The position numbers and the translations under genes were made by a program. A stretch of 50,346 bases of DNA from Nostoc sp. GT001 (GTDB taxonomy: Bacteria > Cyanobacteriota > Cyanobacteriia > Cyanobacteriales > Nostocaceae), in assembly GCF_030382115.1 (NCBI RefSeq), contig NZ_JAUDRJ010000003.1:1726432-1776777 (forward strand), written 5' to 3'. The notes under the pieces are model-generated. The model was given only the letters and a program-made list of their open reading frames with translations. It was not told the DNA's origin and made no database searches. Below are positions 1 to 8,815 of the stretch, piece after piece. The stretch's first letter is position 1, and each line of letters begins with the position of its first letter.

Positions 1-1041
1 TCAAGCGAGGCCCGATTAGCCCAAGCTCAAGCCCAACTAGCTGCGGCTAAGGCTGGTAATCGTCCTCAAGAGATTGCTCAATCTCAATCACAAGTGGATG
101 CGGCTCAAGCAAGGGTGAATTACACCGGTGAACAGGTAAAGCGTTATCAATACTTATATAAAGAGGGAGCAGAGAGAAAACAATTACTCGACCAAGCCAT
201 CAGCGACGACAAAAGTGCTAGAGCTAGTTTAGAAGAAGCGAAAAAACGATTGTCGTTAGTCCAAAGTGGTTCTCGGACTGAGGAAATTGACCAACGCCAA
301 GCCGCTGTTAACGAAGCACGGGCAGCATTGGTACTGTTAGAAGATGGCACCCGTTCTGAAGAAATTGTCCAGCGTCAAGCCGCTGTTGCATCCGCTGAGG
401 CTCAGTTAAAGGGTGTACAAGTGCAGTTAGAAGATACTATTATTCGCGCTCCTTTGTCGGGAATTGTTACCCAAAAGTATGCCGAACCAGGTGCATTTGT
501 TACACCCACAACTTCTGCATCTACTAGTGCATCGGCAACTTCTAGTTCAATTGTCGCCGTAGCAAGGGGTTTAGAAATATTAGCTCAAGTTCCCGAAGCC
601 GATCTTGGCAGAATAAAACAGGGACAGCAGGTGGAAATTGTCGCCGATGCTTATCCCGATCAAGTTTTTAAAGGTCATGTACGCCTGATTGCTCCAGAAG
701 CAGTGGTAGAACAAGGTGTGACATCCTTTCAGGTGCGGGTTGCTCTTGATACTGGTATAGATCAACTGCGTTCTGGCTTAAATGTAGATCTGACTTTTTT
801 AGGCGATCGCGTTAATAATGCCTTGGTGTTACCAACGGTGTCAATCGTCACCGAAAAGGGTAAAACTGGCGTACTCGTACCCGATGCAAAAAATAAACCC
901 CAGTTCCGCGAAGTTACAGTTGGGGCACAAATTCAAGACCAAACTCAGATTTTAGGGGGAGTTAAAGAAGGCGATCGCATTTTTGTTAACCCACCCAAAG
1001 ACTACAAAATTGAAAAGGCAAAAGAACAGAATAATTCGTAA
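1..1041 (+). CDS. HlyD/MacA-type periplasmic adaptor protein (5' partial)
   Basis: The reading frame is open from the first base, so the start lies outside the window. The visible part begins with a long Ala/Gln/Glu-rich coiled coil containing two near-identical blocks around SRTEEIDQRQAAV and TRSEEIVQRQAAV. A lipoyl/barrel-sandwich segment follows (IIRAPLSGIVTQKYAEPGAFV), then a beta-barrel part ending in KEGDRIFVNPP. This is the architecture of membrane-fusion proteins that link an inner-membrane ABC permease to an outer-membrane channel. The next gene, 36 bp downstream, is a MacB/FtsX-type permease, which supports a tripartite exporter similar to DevBC or MacAB. The last codons (NNS, stop) are built from the AATTCGT tandem repeat, so the C-terminus has probably been altered by repeat expansion. 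The substrate cannot be told. Confidence 0.85.
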   Translation, partial: SSEARLAQAQAQLAAAKAGNRPQEIAQSQSQVDAAQARVNYTGEQVKRYQYLYKEGAERKQLLDQAISDDKSARASLEEAKKRLSLVQSGSRTEEIDQRQAAVNEARAALVLLEDGTRSEEIVQRQAAVASAEAQLKGVQVQLEDTIIRAPLSGIVTQKYAEPGAFVTPTTSASTSASATSSSIVAVARGLEILAQVPEADLGRIKQGQQVEIVADAYPDQVFKGHVRLIAPEAVVEQGVTSFQVRVALDTGIDQLRSGLNVDLTFLGDRVNNALVLPTVSIVTEKGKTGVLVPDAKNKPQFREVTVGAQIQDQTQILGGVKEGDRIFVNPPKDYKIEKAKEQNNS

Positions 1042-1067
1042 TTCGTAATTCGTAATTCGTAATTCGT
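1033..1067 (+). repeat. Short tandem heptamer repeat (AATTCGT)x5
   Basis: Five perfect copies of AATTCGT start inside the last codons of the adaptor gene and fill the gap to the permease gene. Heptanucleotide arrays of this kind (STRR) are typical of Nostoc-group genomes. The array contains the adaptor's stop codon and sits just before the permease start, so copy-number change would alter the spacing between two coupled genes. Confidence 0.9.
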
Positions 1068-1077
1068 AATTTAAGAT

Positions 1078-2295
1078 ATGAATTTTCTCGAAAGCATGAA
1101 TATGGCGGGGAAAACCCTGCTATCAAATAAGCTGCGTAGCGCCCTCACGATGTTGGGTATAGTTATTGGCAACGCTTCGGTGATTGCCATGATTGGCATT
1201 GGCGAAGGTGGGCAAAAGTATGTAAATAAACAGTTGCAGTCATTAGGGCCAAATGTGCTGTTTGTACTGCCAGGTAATCAAGAAACTCAGCGGATATCCT
1301 TTGAAGTACCAAAAACTCTAGTGTTGCAAGATGCGGAAGCGATCGCTTCTCAAGTCCCAACAGTAGTAGGAGTTGCACCAGAGTTAAACAGAAGACAGGT
1401 AGTTACGTACCGCAACAGAAACACCGATGTCAACATCATTGGCACAACCCCCAGTTTTCTATCTGTGCGGGATTTTGAAACTGCTAAAGGCAGGTTTTTC
1501 TCTGAGGTAGACATCAAGCGAAGTAACCAAGTCGTAGTGCTGGGTGGAGATTTGGCAGAAAAACTATTTGGTAATAGTAACCCTGTAGGACAGCAATTGC
1601 GAGTTGGAAATACCAGCTTTCAAGTAATTGGGACGTTAATAGCCAAAGGTTCCAGCGTGGGAGCAGATTATGATGATGCTGCCTTAATACCAATTACCAC
1701 ATCAGCAAACCGACTTGTAGGCAAGAATTCTCCTTATGGTATCGCCTTAGATTATCTCGTTGCTGCCGCTCGTGATTCCGAGAGTGTGGATGCAGCAGAA
1801 TTTCAAATTACTAATTTGCTGCGTCTACGACACAAAATTAATGGTGAAGATGATTTTACTCTTCGCAGCCAGAAAGATGCTTTGCAAACTGTCGGTCAAA
1901 TTACAGGTGCATTAACAATTATGCTAGCTGCGATCGCAGGTATATCCCTGTTTGTCGGCGGCATTGGCATTATGAATATTATGCTAGTCTCCGTCACCGA
2001 ACGCACCCAAGAAATCGGATTGCGAAAAGCGATCGGGGCAACTGAGCAAGATATTTTGCTACAGTTCATCATTGAGGCAGTGATTGTTTCCGCAGCTGGT
2101 GGTTTAGTTGGGACTGCGGTTGGTATCAGTGGCATCCTATTAGTGGGAGCCTTGACTCCTTTAGAAGCGAGTCTTTCTCCTGTAGCAATTACTATGGCAG
2201 TTGGTGTCTCTGGGGCTATTGGTTTATTCTTTGGCGTTGTTCCTGCACGTCGCGCCGCTAAACTCGACCCCATTGTGGCTTTGAGAAGTGCTTAG
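1078..2295 (+). CDS. ABC transporter permease, MacB/FtsX family
   Basis: The protein has 405 aa. An N-terminal membrane helix near residues 15-45 is followed by a large periplasmic MacB-type domain, about residues 50-265, containing PVGQQLRVGNTSFQVIG. Three C-terminal membrane helices follow, with the FtsX signature NIMLVSVTERTQEIGLRKAIGA near residues 300-322. The end, PARRAAKLDPIVALR, is characteristic of the family. It lacks the fused ATPase of MacB proper, so a separate ATPase is needed; none is in the window after it, and it may lie upstream of base 1. It is transcribed with the adaptor. Macrolide, glycolipid or peptide export are all possible from family knowledge. Confidence 0.88.
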   Translation: MNFLESMNMAGKTLLSNKLRSALTMLGIVIGNASVIAMIGIGEGGQKYVNKQLQSLGPNVLFVLPGNQETQRISFEVPKTLVLQDAEAIASQVPTVVGVAPELNRRQVVTYRNRNTDVNIIGTTPSFLSVRDFETAKGRFFSEVDIKRSNQVVVLGGDLAEKLFGNSNPVGQQLRVGNTSFQVIGTLIAKGSSVGADYDDAALIPITTSANRLVGKNSPYGIALDYLVAAARDSESVDAAEFQITNLLRLRHKINGEDDFTLRSQKDALQTVGQITGALTIMLAAIAGISLFVGGIGIMNIMLVSVTERTQEIGLRKAIGATEQDILLQFIIEAVIVSAAGGLVGTAVGISGILLVGALTPLEASLSPVAITMAVGVSGAIGLFFGVVPARRAAKLDPIVALRSA

Positions 2296-2332
2296 ATAAA
2301 TTGCCGTCAAGACAAAACGACTGATTGATTAT

Positions 2333-2361
2333 TGTAGAGACGGCGATTCATCGCGTCTCTT
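2333..2361. repeat. Dispersed hairpin repeat after the permease gene
   Basis: GAGACG, then CGATTCATCG, then CGTCTC forms an imperfect inverted repeat. It has no T-run on either strand, so it looks more like a dispersed cyanobacterial palindromic repeat than a clear rho-independent terminator, although it could serve as an mRNA 3' end. Confidence 0.45.
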
Positions 2362-2521
2362 GCCTTAACCGAACAGTATTGATATGAGTCCTATAGTTGC
2401 GCGATCCATAAAAGCTTCGATGCGCAATCGCTACAACCCATTGAAGTAATTTTGCTGAAAAACGGGAAGACTATGGTTAATCCCTAATGGGGAAATTTCT
2501 ATAAAAATCCTGAACAGCAAA

Positions 2522-3133
2522 ATGCTCAAAAAATCTCTACTTAACTGTTTAATTTTACCTTTTTCTCTAGTGCCCTGGCTCTGTGTGGGAACGCTTTTTG
2601 ATTCCCAAGCCAATGCTTTACCAGGACAAAGTACAGAAGAGGTAGGCACTTGGATTAAAGCACATCCGACACTCCGCCCCAGGAGAGGGGAGCAATTATT
2701 TGTGCAAAAGACTGATACTGCTGCCCAACGATTCACTTTTCAAGCGTCGGTATTGCCTCCTGGTAGAGTGGAGTTTTCCAAAGACCGTGGCACAATTCGG
2801 ACTGAGCGCATTACTATGTATGATGCTATTAACGGCATGACATTTGCGCGTCTCCAAGAATCCCTGCGGGTGATTTATGGCTTGGAGATTTATCAAGATT
2901 ACGATCGCGCTCAAGTCGTGTATCAATATCCCAACCAGAAGGTAGTTAATTCGGCGCGTCTGGCTAAAACTCCGATTCGGGAAGCCTTAAAGGGAGAATT
3001 ACGAGTAGGCGATCGCTATGTATATTGGGTGGAAGTTGCCCAACCCAAGACGGGCAAAGCTTTTACTGGTCAAATGACCGTTTTACTCAAAACTGATCTA
3101 AACAAGTTAGAAAATGAACTGCAAATTCGTTAA
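2522..3133 (+). CDS. Secreted protein of unknown function
   Basis: The 203-aa protein starts with a signal peptide: Lys-Lys, then a hydrophobic stretch to about residue 25, with a likely cut after SQANA near residue 32. The mature part is soluble and beta-rich (QRFTFQASVLPPGRVEF, RYVYWVEVAQPKTGKAFTGQMTVLL). It has no cysteines paired for obvious metal binding and no enzyme motif that I recognise. It is probably periplasmic or exported. The neighbours are unrelated, so it appears monocistronic. Confidence 0.7.
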   Translation: MLKKSLLNCLILPFSLVPWLCVGTLFDSQANALPGQSTEEVGTWIKAHPTLRPRRGEQLFVQKTDTAAQRFTFQASVLPPGRVEFSKDRGTIRTERITMYDAINGMTFARLQESLRVIYGLEIYQDYDRAQVVYQYPNQKVVNSARLAKTPIREALKGELRVGDRYVYWVEVAQPKTGKAFTGQMTVLLKTDLNKLENELQIR

Positions 3134-3140
3134 TAGGCAT

Positions 3141-3176
3141 CTGAGTGCTGAGTGCTGAGTACTGAGTGCTGAGTGA
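3141..3176 (+). repeat. STRR-type tandem repeat (GAGTGCT units)
   Basis: Heptamer copies of the GAGTGCT kind, one with GAGTACT, follow the secreted-protein gene. The same motif recurs after psaC. This is typical Nostoc-type STRR sequence. Confidence 0.8.
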
Positions 3177-3252
3177 GAAGTAAGGAATTATTTTCCTTGC
3201 TCCCCTGCTCCCTGGTCACTGAGCGAAGCCGAAGTGCTGCTCCCCTGCTCCC

Positions 3253-3621
3253 TCATCTCTTCCCCAACTCCATCGGAGCTAAGGTTTGCCAGATACCCGA
3301 AAAGATACTTTCAGCTGCTAAAGAAATTCGTAGTAAATCTTCTTTGAGTAGTGGTGGCCAATCAACTCCGGCTTTACGCCCTGCGCCAAATAGCTGTTGC
3401 GCCTTAATGCTTAACTGATAAAGGGCCAAAGCCAGTTCTCGGTCTATGCTCTTTGCATCTTTGAGGGCTTCAAACACCACTTTCAATGCCAACAAAATCG
3501 AAGTTATCTGACCGGGTACCAGCGGTTTGCCCTGTTTCATACGCGTTAACAGCGCATCTGGGTTTTCCTCGGTTGTGATTGTCTGATCTATGAGGAGTTT
3601 CCTAGCTGTTTCGTAATTCAT
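3253..3621 (-). CDS. Conserved small protein of unknown function
   Basis: The 122-aa protein is mainly alpha-helical, with a central segment (PGQITSILLALKVVFEALKDA, near residues 36-56) that looks like an amphipathic helix rather than a membrane span. It has no signal peptide and no catalytic motif that I can recognise. It is encoded opposite to its neighbours, with about 120 bp to the secreted-protein gene and 209 bp to the next gene. The start ATG (MNYETARKLLIDQ) is the only reasonable one. The plus-strand frame over its end is a shadow. Confidence 0.6.
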   Translation of the reverse strand: MNYETARKLLIDQTITTEENPDALLTRMKQGKPLVPGQITSILLALKVVFEALKDAKSIDRELALALYQLSIKAQQLFGAGRKAGVDWPPLLKEDLLRISLAAESIFSGIWQTLAPMELGKR

Positions 3622-3830
3622 GTAGTCAGTTTAGCGCACATTTTGCTTCAGCAGTAATACTTAATTAAAAAGTCATAAAACGGCTTTCTAGTTATTTATA
3701 GCAATCTCTGATGATTTGTGAAATGATAGGCGTGGGGAAAATGATCGGGAATTGACGATGCTCTAGGTTAACCAGATAAACTGAATATAATATCTTTGAA
3801 AAATACACCTTACTAGGAATTAGAAGTAAA

Positions 3831-4067
3831 ATGATCTCACCGAATTTACTAGAAATTGAGCGCTCCATCCTTGCCTTGTCTGTGGAAGAACAACTTTGGC
3901 TGTTAGAAAGCATTGTTCGACAAATCCGAGAAAGGGAGTATGAAAAAGATAAATCTTCTGATGCTAAAAATCTAGAAGAGCAACTGCAATTAACACCTGT
4001 TGAGCCAAAAATTCAAACACAAATTGCTGCTATAAATGATGAGTTTGCAATTTCTGAAATTCTCTGA
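3831..4067 (+). CDS. Small antitoxin-like protein (orphan)
   Basis: The 78-aa protein begins with helical segments (LEIERSILALSVEEQLWLLESIVRQIRE) that resemble short addiction-module antitoxins common in cyanobacteria. The second half is charged and probably disordered. No toxin gene lies directly downstream; the next 470 bp are non-coding until psaC. It may be an orphan antitoxin or simply a small unknown protein. The assignment rests on composition only. Confidence 0.45.
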   Translation: MISPNLLEIERSILALSVEEQLWLLESIVRQIREREYEKDKSSDAKNLEEQLQLTPVEPKIQTQIAAINDEFAISEIL

Positions 4068-4782
<715 letters not shown>

Positions 4783-4786
4783 AAAG

Positions 4787-4812
4787 CTGAGTGCTGAGTG
4801 CTGAGTGCTGAG
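4787..4812 (+). repeat. STRR-type tandem repeat after psaC
   Basis: Three to four copies of a GAGTGCT-type heptamer follow directly after psaC, with the same unit as at 3141-3176. Confidence 0.75.
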
Positions 4813-5063
4813 ACAAAAAGAAGTTAATCAGAAACACAATTTCTTGATTCTTCACTCGGAACTTGGAACTCGGCACTCAAGTCTTTTAAGTGTCGCAATA
4901 GCAAGCACCTTTATGATCGTAGAGTGGACACTGCCCACCTTACGAAATCGCAATTTTAGATTGGGGATATAATCTCTGGGTATCTAAATCCTAGAAGCTG
5001 TATTTGTACCGTCAAGTCAAAAGCTGACGGGGAATCCGCTGTAAAAAAAACCTAAAATCTATA

Positions 5064-5834
5064 ACAATACCGGCGTTGCATAATGGCGGTATGAATCATA
5101 CTGAAACTGGAACATCCCAAAACTTGAGATAGTGAAGTAGCAATCGAATCGAGTATTTCAGCATTTGTGCTGATTTGGAATAACATAGCGTTTTTCGATG
5201 CAATCGAGCGAGATAGTGGCGCAACCGGGTGTTTTCCCCCTCAACTCGTGTCATGTAAGTCTTGCTCACAATCTGGTCGCCCTCTGGAATAAAGCCTGGA
5301 TAGACCAACCATCCATCCGTGACATAGAAATAGCACTGCCAAGTACCTACAATATCCCATAACGGTCGAAAAGTTTCGGCGCTATGGTCGCCCAAAACCC
5401 ACGCTAAAATACCTTGTGTGAAGTGGTTCACTGCTGTCCAAAGCCAAACTTTGTTTTTTTTGAGCCGACGAACGTTTCTAGTTCATCGAGTTCGCCAACT
5501 TCTGGAATTGTCTCTGGATCATAAACATCAGGTAGCAGTTCTCCTACAAGTTTTACCCAAGTAATCAATGTCGTGTGATGCACACCTTTGACCCGTTCAA
5601 TGCCACGAAATCCCATACCATTAACGTACATTTTCAGGCATTCCCGTTTCACTTCATCACTGTATCCTTGAGGTGGTTCGTACCGATCAATAAATTGGCG
5701 ATCGCAATTACAGCAAATGTGATTCTGTTTACCTCTTTTATTTCCGTTCTTACGGATATGAGACGACCCACAACGCGGACATTCCATCCAGTTTTACCTC
5801 AATTCATACCGCCATTATGCAACGCCACAATACC
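5064..5834 (-). mobile_element. Complete IS1-family insertion sequence with 8-bp target duplication
   Basis: The element itself spans 5072-5826 (755 bp). Its ends are perfect 25-bp inverted repeats that begin GGCGTTGCATAATGGCGGTA. The 8-bp sequence ACAATACC flanks it directly on both sides (5064-5071 and 5827-5834). It inserted between psaC and glmS, 5' of a hairpin that looks like the original terminator. Perfect ends and an intact duplication point to a recent insertion. Confidence 0.93.
5096..5787 (-). CDS. IS1-family transposase, two frames joined by -1 frameshift
   Basis: The upstream frame (5428-5787, 119 aa) is InsA-like, with a zinc-ribbon (CPRCGSSHIRKNG, CCNCDRQF) and a helix-turn-helix. 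The downstream frame (5096-5431) carries the catalytic InsB-like part (ending LRHYLARLHRKTLCYSKSAQML). They meet at a run of eight A in the coding strand, where a -1 slip turns SKKTKFGFGQQ-stop into SKKNKVWLWTAVNHFTQG and continues into the second frame. Programmed -1 frameshifting on an A-rich site is the known way IS1 makes InsAB', so I read this as a working gene and not a pseudogene. Confidence 0.85.
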
Positions 5835-5844
5835 TAGTGGTAGA

Positions 5845-5868
5845 GGGAGTAAAATACTCCCTTTTTTC
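5845..5868 (+). terminator. Hairpin with T-run before glmS
   Basis: GGGAGTA-AAA-TACTCCC is followed by six T. Before the IS insertion this would have been the first strong terminator between psaC and glmS. It now lies just downstream of the IS right flank. Confidence 0.75.
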
Positions 5869-5940
5869 TTTGCAAAACGTCCACTTTATGCTACCTACTA
5901 TACTGGATTTAATCATCCTGAAAAAAAAGTGGCGTGAAGA

Positions 5941-7821
5941 ATGTGCGGAATTGTTGGATATATAGGCACTCAAGCGGCGACAGACATTTTACTAGCTGGA
6001 CTGGAAAAACTAGAGTACAGGGGCTACGATTCGGCTGGAATCGCCACTGTTTGGGAAGGTGAGGTAAATTGTGTGCGGGCAAAGGGTAAACTCCATAACC
6101 TGCGTTCTAAACTGGAACAAATAGAAACCCCTGCCCAAATTGGTATTGGTCATACACGCTGGGCAACTCATGGTAAACCAGAAGAGTACAACGCCCATCC
6201 CCATTTGGATACAGCAAAACGAGTAGCTGTGGTGCAAAATGGCATTATTGAAAACTACCGCGAGTTACGCGAGGAACTCAAAGCAAAAGGACACCAGTTT
6301 CTTTCTGAAACCGATACAGAAGTAATTCCCCATTTAATAGCCGAATTTTTAAAGAATCTTCCTCCCTCATCTTCCTCATCTCCCTTCCTAGAAGCAATTC
6401 GCCAAGCTGTTAACCACCTAAAAGGGGCATTTGCGATCGCAGTTATTTCTGCTGACTATCCCGATGAATTGATTGTTGTCCGCCAACAAGCACCCTTGGT
6501 AATTGGTTTTGGGCAAGGGGAGTTATTTTGTGCCTCTGACACCCCTGCGATCGTTGCCTACACCCGTGCCGTACTACCTCTGGAAAATGGCGAAATTGCC
6601 CGCCTCACACCTTTGGGTGTTGAGATTTTCAATTTTGCTGGCGACAGGTTGAAAAAACAACCCCGACTGCTCAACTTCAATCCGGCAATGGTAGAAAAGC
6701 AGGGATTCAAACACTTCATGCTCAAAGAAATCCATGAGCAACCAGGGGTAGTAAGAGCGAGTTTAGACGCTTACTTTAATCCAGCCGAATCTACTGAATC
6801 GCCAATCAATCTTGGTTTACCTGCGGATTTATACACTGATTTAGAACAAATTCATATTGTCGCCTGTGGTACGAGTTGGCACGCAGCATTAATCGGAAAA
6901 TATTTACTCGAACAATTAGCAGGAATTTCAACTCAGGTACATTACGCTTCTGAGTATCGCTATGCACCATCGCCTTTGACATCTAATACTTTGATCGTTG
7001 GCGTTACCCAATCGGGTGAAACTGCTGATACCCTAGCAGCTTTGACGATGGAAAAAGAACGTCGCCAAGGGAAAGAACCTAAATATCAAGCGCGACTACT
7101 GGGGATTACCAATCGCCCAGAAAGCAGCCTTGGTCATCTAGTGCCGCATATTATCAGTACCCTCGCAGGAATTGAAATTGGGGTAGCAGCGACGAAAACT
7201 TTTACCGCCCAACTGATGGCGTTTTATGCTTTGGCATTGGATTTAGCAGCCCGTCGTCAGACAGTTTCAAAAGACACATTAGATCAAATTATTAATGGGT
7301 TACGGCAGATTCCCAAAGAAATTGAAGCAACTTTAGAAAGTCAAGAACGTTTAACCGAACAGTTAGCCCACGAATTCGCCGAAACCCAAGATTTTATTTT
7401 TATAGGCAGAGGAATTAACTTTCCAATTGCTTTAGAAGGCGCGTTGAAATTAAAAGAAATCAGTTATATTCACGCCGAAGGGTATCCAGCTGGAGAGATG
7501 AAACACGGCCCGATCGCCCTTTTAGATGCGAAAGTGCCAGTAGTTGCGATCGCAATCCCTGGTAGTGTTTATGAAAAAGTTATTTCTAATGCCCAAGAAG
7601 CCAAAGCCAGAGATTCTCGGTTAATTGGCGTGACTCCCGTCAACGATGGCGAAGCTGCGGAAATCTTTAACGATCTTCTTCCCGTCTCTCATGTAGAAGA
7701 ATTACTTTCTCCGATTCTGACAGTAGTTCCTTTGCAATTATTGGCTTATCACATTGCCGCCCGTCGCGGTTTAGATGTTGACCAGCCAAGAAACCTGGCT
7801 AAAAGTGTTACCGTAGAGTAA
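5941..7821 (+). CDS. glmS: Glutamine-fructose-6-phosphate aminotransferase
   Basis: The 626-aa protein makes glucosamine-6-phosphate from fructose-6-phosphate and glutamine, the first step to UDP-GlcNAc. The N-terminal glutaminase domain starts MCGIVGYIG with the catalytic Cys at residue 2. The two SIS isomerase domains follow (HIVACGTSWHAALIGKY near residue 305 and DFIFIGRGINFPIALEGALKLKEISYIHAEGYPAGEMKHGP near 480-520). The C-terminus DQPRNLAKSVTVE is the conserved end. The 3' end of glmS is the known recognition site of TnsD in Tn7 elements, and a Tn7-like end begins 25 bp after the stop codon. A serine-rich insert (PPSSSSSP) lies near residue 141. The gene appears intact. Confidence 0.97.
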   Translation: MCGIVGYIGTQAATDILLAGLEKLEYRGYDSAGIATVWEGEVNCVRAKGKLHNLRSKLEQIETPAQIGIGHTRWATHGKPEEYNAHPHLDTAKRVAVVQNGIIENYRELREELKAKGHQFLSETDTEVIPHLIAEFLKNLPPSSSSSPFLEAIRQAVNHLKGAFAIAVISADYPDELIVVRQQAPLVIGFGQGELFCASDTPAIVAYTRAVLPLENGEIARLTPLGVEIFNFAGDRLKKQPRLLNFNPAMVEKQGFKHFMLKEIHEQPGVVRASLDAYFNPAESTESPINLGLPADLYTDLEQIHIVACGTSWHAALIGKYLLEQLAGISTQVHYASEYRYAPSPLTSNTLIVGVTQSGETADTLAALTMEKERRQGKEPKYQARLLGITNRPESSLGHLVPHIISTLAGIEIGVAATKTFTAQLMAFYALALDLAARRQTVSKDTLDQIINGLRQIPKEIEATLESQERLTEQLAHEFAETQDFIFIGRGINFPIALEGALKLKEISYIHAEGYPAGEMKHGPIALLDAKVPVVAIAIPGSVYEKVISNAQEAKARDSRLIGVTPVNDGEAAEIFNDLLPVSHVEELLSPILTVVPLQLLAYHIAARRGLDVDQPRNLAKSVTVE

Positions 7822-7846
7822 TATTTTTTACAAAATTTTATATTTT

Positions 7847-7913
7847 TGTGGAGGAATAATTCGGTTAAACAATAAATAATTCGATTCAACAATTCATAAA
7901 ACGATTGAACAAT
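7847..7913 (+). promoter_or_regulatory. Transposon end next to glmS: three TnsB-type sites
   Basis: Three copies of a 19-bp element lie at exact 20-bp spacing: AATAATTCGGTTAAACAAT (7855-7873), AATAATTCGATTCAACAAT (7875-7893) and a weaker CATAAAACGATTGAACAAT (7895-7913). This compact arrangement resembles the Tn7 R end. The sites lie 62-120 bp before the tnsA start, so transposase binding would probably also repress the tns operon. Confidence 0.82.
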
Positions 7914-7974
7914 AACCTCTAAGGGAGTACTATTGTACCAAGTAAAGGTGCGATCGCTTCCAGAGGTTATTTTT

Positions 7975-8793
7975 ATGGTTAGGCGCAGAAGGGAATGGAC
8001 ACAAGCTAAATATGAACGATACATAAAAGAAGGTCGTGGTCGAGGAAGCGGTAAAGACTATAAACCTTGGCTTACAATTCAGGATTTTCCCTCTAAAGGC
8101 CGTTCCTCTAGAACTCCTGGTTGGAAAACGAATCGAGTACATCATTTCTTCTCAGACCATGAAAAACGGTTATTTTATTTGTTTGAGTGGTCAGATATAG
8201 TCACAGATATAAGAGAGCAGTTTCCTCTAGATAATTTGGATCTAGCCATGAGTATCGCTACAGACATAGGTATAAAGTACCCTATAGATACACAAAGTGG
8301 CACTCCTAAAGTTTTAACAAGCGACTTCATGCTTACAGTCAATCGCAATGGGAAGCAGATGCAGATTGCCCGGACTGTCAAGCAGTCAACAGAACTGGAG
8401 AAAAAGCGAGTTAATGAGAAATTGGAGATAGAAAGACAATATTACTTAGCAAGAGGTATTGACTGGGGAATTATCACAGAAAAAGAAATTTCAAGGCTTT
8501 TAGCAGAAAATGTTGAGTGGGTTCATTCCGCTTATAGGCTAGAAGCAAATTCGGAAATGGACACTTCACAACTGCATGAGTTGTCAACAATTTTAAAATC
8601 CAAGCTTCAGGAAGAAGATGCAACCATCAATAAAATAACTAATGCTTTAGATGAAGAAATGAATGTAAATTATGGTACATCACTTTATGTATTTAAACAT
8701 TTAATTGCTAAAAAACAACTCATTGTAAATTTAGTAAAAATAAAATTATCTGCTTGCCCATCAACTAAGGTGATTGAAAAAATAATATTTTAA
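7975..8793 (+). CDS. tnsA: TnsA endonuclease subunit of a Tn7-like transposase
   Basis: TnsA cuts the 5' strands at the transposon ends, while TnsB cuts the 3' strands, giving cut-and-paste movement. Starting at ATG 7975 (MVRRRREWTQ) gives 272 aa, nearly the Tn7 length of 273, and an AGAGG lies 8 bp before it. An earlier start at 7933 lacks these advantages. The restriction-enzyme-like core shows E63 (DHEKRL), D117 (TSDFML) and K136 (TVKQS), the expected E-D-K triad, with the family string DIREQFPL. The C-terminal part has EKLEIERQYYLARGIDWGII, the conserved TnsC-contacting domain. TnsA and TnsB are separate genes here, unlike the fused TnsAB of type I-B1 elements. It appears intact. Confidence 0.93.
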   Translation: MVRRRREWTQAKYERYIKEGRGRGSGKDYKPWLTIQDFPSKGRSSRTPGWKTNRVHHFFSDHEKRLFYLFEWSDIVTDIREQFPLDNLDLAMSIATDIGIKYPIDTQSGTPKVLTSDFMLTVNRNGKQMQIARTVKQSTELEKKRVNEKLEIERQYYLARGIDWGIITEKEISRLLAENVEWVHSAYRLEANSEMDTSQLHELSTILKSKLQEEDATINKITNALDEEMNVNYGTSLYVFKHLIAKKQLIVNLVKIKLSACPSTKVIEKIIF

Positions 8794-8815
8794 ACCTCCA
8801 TAGTAGGTAAATAAT

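Noticed and set aside
5096..5787. IS1 transposase as a pseudogene because it needs two frames
   Set aside because: The -1 slip on an A-run is the known expression mechanism of IS1, and the ends and target duplication are perfect.
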